DNA of 64,000 nucleotides from Rhizobium sp. PDO1-076. GTDB lineage: Bacteria; Pseudomonadota; Alphaproteobacteria; Rhizobiales; Rhizobiaceae. Shown in pieces: positions 61,400-64,000 of the stretch (positions within the stretch are counted from its first letter, which is position 1; the number at the start of each line of letters is the position of its first letter). Made by a program: the position numbers and the translations under genes. Below the pieces are notes generated by a model. That model was not told the DNA's origin, ran no database searches, and saw only the letters and a program-made list of their open reading frames with translations. The DNA lies in the NCBI RefSeq assembly GCF_000247475.1, contig NZ_AHZC01000397.1, positions 1-64,000 on the forward strand, in the 5' to 3' direction.

Positions 61400-63979
61400 T
61401 CAGTCGAGGTGGCTCTGCAATCGTGCGGAGAGCGCCGCCACCAGAGCAACGCTGTCATAGGGTTTGCGCACGACGGGCACGTCGGCGAAGTTTTCCGGCA
61501 CGATGGAGCGGTCATCATAGCCGGTGGCGAAGACGAAGGGGATATTGCGCCGCGCCAGTTCCTCGGCAACCGGCACCGAGGTGTCGCGGCCGAGGTTGAT
61601 GTCGAGAATGGCAATCCCCGGCGTGAAGTTTTTCAAGCGATTCAGGGCATCGGCGCTCGAACTCGCGGTGACGACGTTTTCCAGGCCGGCATCGGCCAGC
61701 ATCATCTCGGCGTCCATGGCAATCAGCACTTGGTCCTCGACAAGAAGGATGCGAAGCGAGGAGTCGAGCACGGGCGCGGCACTGGCAGGTGTCGATTGCA
61801 ACATCTGGCTGTCCATCTGCGGTTCCACTTCTTCCCAAGATAAGAAACGCCCGGGTAGGCGGAATTCGGCAAACAGGCCGGTCGAACGATAGTCAACACG
61901 GCTGCTGCCACCCAGATCATAAGGAATGCTGCGCTCAATCAAGGCCGTGCCAAACCCCTTGCGGCTCGGCATGCCGACAGTCGGGCCGCCATCCTCGTCC
62001 CAGGTTATCAGGCAATCACCGTTCTCCTCGCTCTGCCACTGGACGGTGAGGCTGCCGCCGGGTGTGGACAGGGCGCCATATTTGGCGGCGTTGGTGCAGA
62101 GTTCATGAATGACCAGCGCCGCGACGGCGTGGGCCCTGGCATCCAGCGTCACCGATGGACCAAGCAGCGAAAATTTCGTGTTGCCTGCGCGATAGGGCAG
62201 CAGTTCCGTTTCCAGAAGGTTGCTCAGGCCACCGCCGCCGCCGCCTCGGGTCAACTGGTCGTGGGCATGGGAGAGAGCATGAATGCGGCCTCGCAGCGAG
62301 CCGATATAGTCCTCGATCGGGCGCGCATCTTTTGTCGGTGCAACGATGAGAGACTTGATAACGGCGAGGATATTCTTGACGCGATGGTTCAGTTCCTCAT
62401 TCAGCATGCGCTGGCGGACATCGGCCTTGCTGCGTTCTTCCTCCATCATCTCGCTGTGGCGCAGCACGATTTCGACTGTGGCCGAGCGCACGGCTTCGGC
62501 GATCTCGATGTCGGATTCGCTCCACGGTTCTGCCTGGCGATGGACCGTCTCCCTCCAGATGGCAAAGCTCTTGCGCGGCGTCAGTCGATCGCCGAGTGGT
62601 CCGATGTCGTATGATTTCTCCGGATTGCCGGCCCAGTTCAGCGTCTGGAGACGTTCCTTGCGGAAAAAGAACAGATAGTCACGCGGGATCTGCGATAGCG
62701 GGATGGCCATCAGCCCGGAGACATCCTCGAAATAGCTCTCCGCGGCGGGAAAGATCTCGGACAACATGTGGTTTGCCCAGATCCTGCCGTCGGCAACCTC
62801 GCCGACAAAACGCGCCAAGGCCGCTTCCCCGCCGGCTGGAGGCGTTGTTCCGACAGAGGTCCATCGCCCGTTCATCCACAAGCCGACGCCGTCGCAGTCG
62901 AGCAGTGACTGAAAGGCTGGCAGTGCGCCGACAAACAGCGCATCGACGTCGGAGTAATGCGAAGCCGTCTGGAGGAAATGGTCGAGCGAGCGCCGCGTTT
63001 CGTTGGCGATGTCGAGCTTGCGCTTCTGTTTCAGCGCCAGCAGATGTAGCGAGAAGAACTCGCCGAACATTTCAGCGGCGATACGCTCGGACATGCTGAG
63101 GGTTTTCGGCGCGTAGTGATGACAAGCGATCAGGCCCCAGAGCGTGCCGTTGGTGATGATGGATATCGACATCGACGCGCCAACACCCATGTTGCGCAGA
63201 TATTCGCAGTGGATCGGCGAAACGCTGCGCAGGTGCGCAAAGGAGAGGTCGAGGGGCATGCCGGCTGTGTCCAGCTCCGGAACGAGCGGCACCCGGGCGC
63301 CGCGGGCATCCGAGATCACCCGGATCGGATTCTGCATGTAAAGCGCGCGCGCCTGGCGGGGGATGTCGCTCGCCGGGAAATACTGTCCGAGGAAGCTCTC
63401 AAGGTCGTGGCGCTTGGCTTCGCTGACGACCTTGCCGGATCCATCTTCCTCGAAGCGATAGATCATCACCCGGTCATAACCGAGTACGGCCTGCACCAGG
63501 CGGGCCGAGGCGCCGATCAGCGCGTCGATATCGGTGATGTCCTTGACGCGTCCGATCATCTCGCGCGCCAATTGAAGCGGCTGCGTGCGACGTAGTGACG
63601 GTTCAAACTCCACAATGGCGCCGCCGTCCTGGCGATGGACGGCGATATCGAAATGAGCGTCGTTCGGCATGCGCATATGTGCAAGCACAGCCGGGCGGCT
63701 GGCCTCGGGGGCGGCAGCAATTGCGTTGCGCAGATCGTGAGTGACTTCGGCGCCGAGCAAATCGAGAATCGACCGGCCGTTCAGGTCACCGTCGACATGC
63801 AGCATAGCGCCGGCGTTGGCGGAATGGCGCAGAACCTTGGAAAGCTCGCGGTCGCTATGCAGCAGAAACCCATGGGGTTGAATGCTACCGGGGACATGAA
63901 TGGGTTCACGGTCGCAATTGGAGAGGTCAACGGAGTGTGCTGCGGGCATCAAGAGTACTTTCGAACGCGTTGCGGGCAT
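61400..63979 (-). CDS. Bacteriophytochrome with HWE kinase and receiver (Agp2-type)
   Basis: This 859-residue photoreceptor has PAS-GAF-PHY sensory domains: Cys22 in LSNCDREPIHVPGSIQPHG binds biliverdin, the GAF domain has QYFPASDIPRQARALYM and SPIHCEYLRNMGVGASMS, and the PHY tongue contains WAGNPEKS and LTPRKSFAIW. The kinase is of the HWE type (LNEELNHRVKNILAVIKSL, late WDEDGGP), and a receiver with AILDINLGR ends the protein. This is the layout of Agrobacterium Agp2. It reads red/far-red light; outputs are unknown. No haem oxygenase for biliverdin is in the window. The start is ATG at 63979 or ten codons later at 63949; the upstream region is cut by the window end. Confidence 0.92.
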   Translation of the reverse strand: MPATRSKVLLMPAAHSVDLSNCDREPIHVPGSIQPHGFLLHSDRELSKVLRHSANAGAMLHVDGDLNGRSILDLLGAEVTHDLRNAIAAAPEASRPAVLAHMRMPNDAHFDIAVHRQDGGAIVEFEPSLRRTQPLQLAREMIGRVKDITDIDALIGASARLVQAVLGYDRVMIYRFEEDGSGKVVSEAKRHDLESFLGQYFPASDIPRQARALYMQNPIRVISDARGARVPLVPELDTAGMPLDLSFAHLRSVSPIHCEYLRNMGVGASMSISIITNGTLWGLIACHHYAPKTLSMSERIAAEMFGEFFSLHLLALKQKRKLDIANETRRSLDHFLQTASHYSDVDALFVGALPAFQSLLDCDGVGLWMNGRWTSVGTTPPAGGEAALARFVGEVADGRIWANHMLSEIFPAAESYFEDVSGLMAIPLSQIPRDYLFFFRKERLQTLNWAGNPEKSYDIGPLGDRLTPRKSFAIWRETVHRQAEPWSESDIEIAEAVRSATVEIVLRHSEMMEEERSKADVRQRMLNEELNHRVKNILAVIKSLIVAPTKDARPIEDYIGSLRGRIHALSHAHDQLTRGGGGGGLSNLLETELLPYRAGNTKFSLLGPSVTLDARAHAVAALVIHELCTNAAKYGALSTPGGSLTVQWQSEENGDCLITWDEDGGPTVGMPSRKGFGTALIERSIPYDLGGSSRVDYRSTGLFAEFRLPGRFLSWEEVEPQMDSQMLQSTPASAAPVLDSSLRILLVEDQVLIAMDAEMMLADAGLENVVTASSSADALNRLKNFTPGIAILDINLGRDTSVPVAEELARRNIPFVFATGYDDRSIVPENFADVPVVRKPYDSVALVAALSARLQSHLD

Positions 63980-64000
63980 AGTCGAAGGCGGTATTTGCCC

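Noticed and set aside
1-64000. CRISPR arrays, insertion sequences or attachment sites
   Set aside because: No regularly spaced direct repeats, transposase-like frames or tRNA-flanking duplications were seen by eye. The single tRNA gene has no integrase beside it.

Overview
The window reads as a chromosomal segment of an alphaproteobacterium of the order Hyphomicrobiales (Rhizobiales), most likely Rhizobiaceae (Rhizobium/Agrobacterium-like). The reasons are the neighbourhood chpT, receiver gene, ctrA, fliJ-like and sciP; a DUF1134/EipA gene; a dctA/dctBD locus with a sigma-54 promoter; heterotetrameric sarcosine oxidase soxBDAG; an HWE-type bacteriophytochrome; candidate EcfG-type stress promoters; and high GC with many long antisense shadow frames. 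I saw no insertion sequence, prophage, CRISPR array or rRNA. One tRNA (Met, CAT) is present. About fifty protein genes can be supported. Layout, left part (1-21 kb): a wall-lytic lipoprotein; tRNA-Met; mnmA; a dipeptide epimerase/DgcA-like enolase-superfamily enzyme; a spermidine-synthase-like protein; an HpaI-type aldolase and an Ldh-type dehydrogenase. Next is the C4-dicarboxylate module: dctD and dctB overlap and are read away from dctA, and the gap between them carries two identical-format activator sites and a consensus -24/-12 promoter. Then come a ribbon-helix-helix protein, a glyoxalase, a Tat-signal small subunit plus GMC dehydrogenase pair without its usual cytochrome, ung, a FAD oxidoreductase/aldehyde dehydrogenase/EamA exporter set, and two small envelope genes each behind an EcfG-like promoter. 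Middle (20-40 kb): an EamA transporter, purA, a large acidic single-pass membrane protein of unknown function, rpoH, a second FAD oxidoreductase/EamA pair related to the first set, rluD, an SpoU methyltransferase and a coiled-coil membrane protein. A cell-cycle cluster follows: eipA, chpT, an atypical single-domain receiver, ctrA, a fliJ-like gene and sciP. In it the phosphotransferase that feeds CtrA, CtrA itself and its small inhibitor sit within 5 kb, with clustered GANTC sites and CtrA-box-like sequences between them. A LuxR-type regulator, a DUF2793 protein and cysQ close this part. Right part (40-64 kb): methylated-glycine catabolism (soxB, soxD, soxA, soxG and a dimethylglycine/sarcosine dehydrogenase-like GcvT-family enzyme) with a membrane metallophosphoesterase between; a complete branched-chain amino-acid ABC transporter (livHMGF, a small DUF6867-like membrane protein, livK); then, on the opposite strand, a LuxR-type response regulator overlapping an 1127-residue fusion of an NCS1-like permease, an eight-cysteine module and a hybrid histidine kinase. 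A DUF5680-like gene, a TerC-family membrane protein and a bacteriophytochrome hybrid kinase end the window. The permease-kinase plus its overlapping regulator is the strongest candidate for a poorly described system here. All functions come from reading motifs and order; no database search was run.
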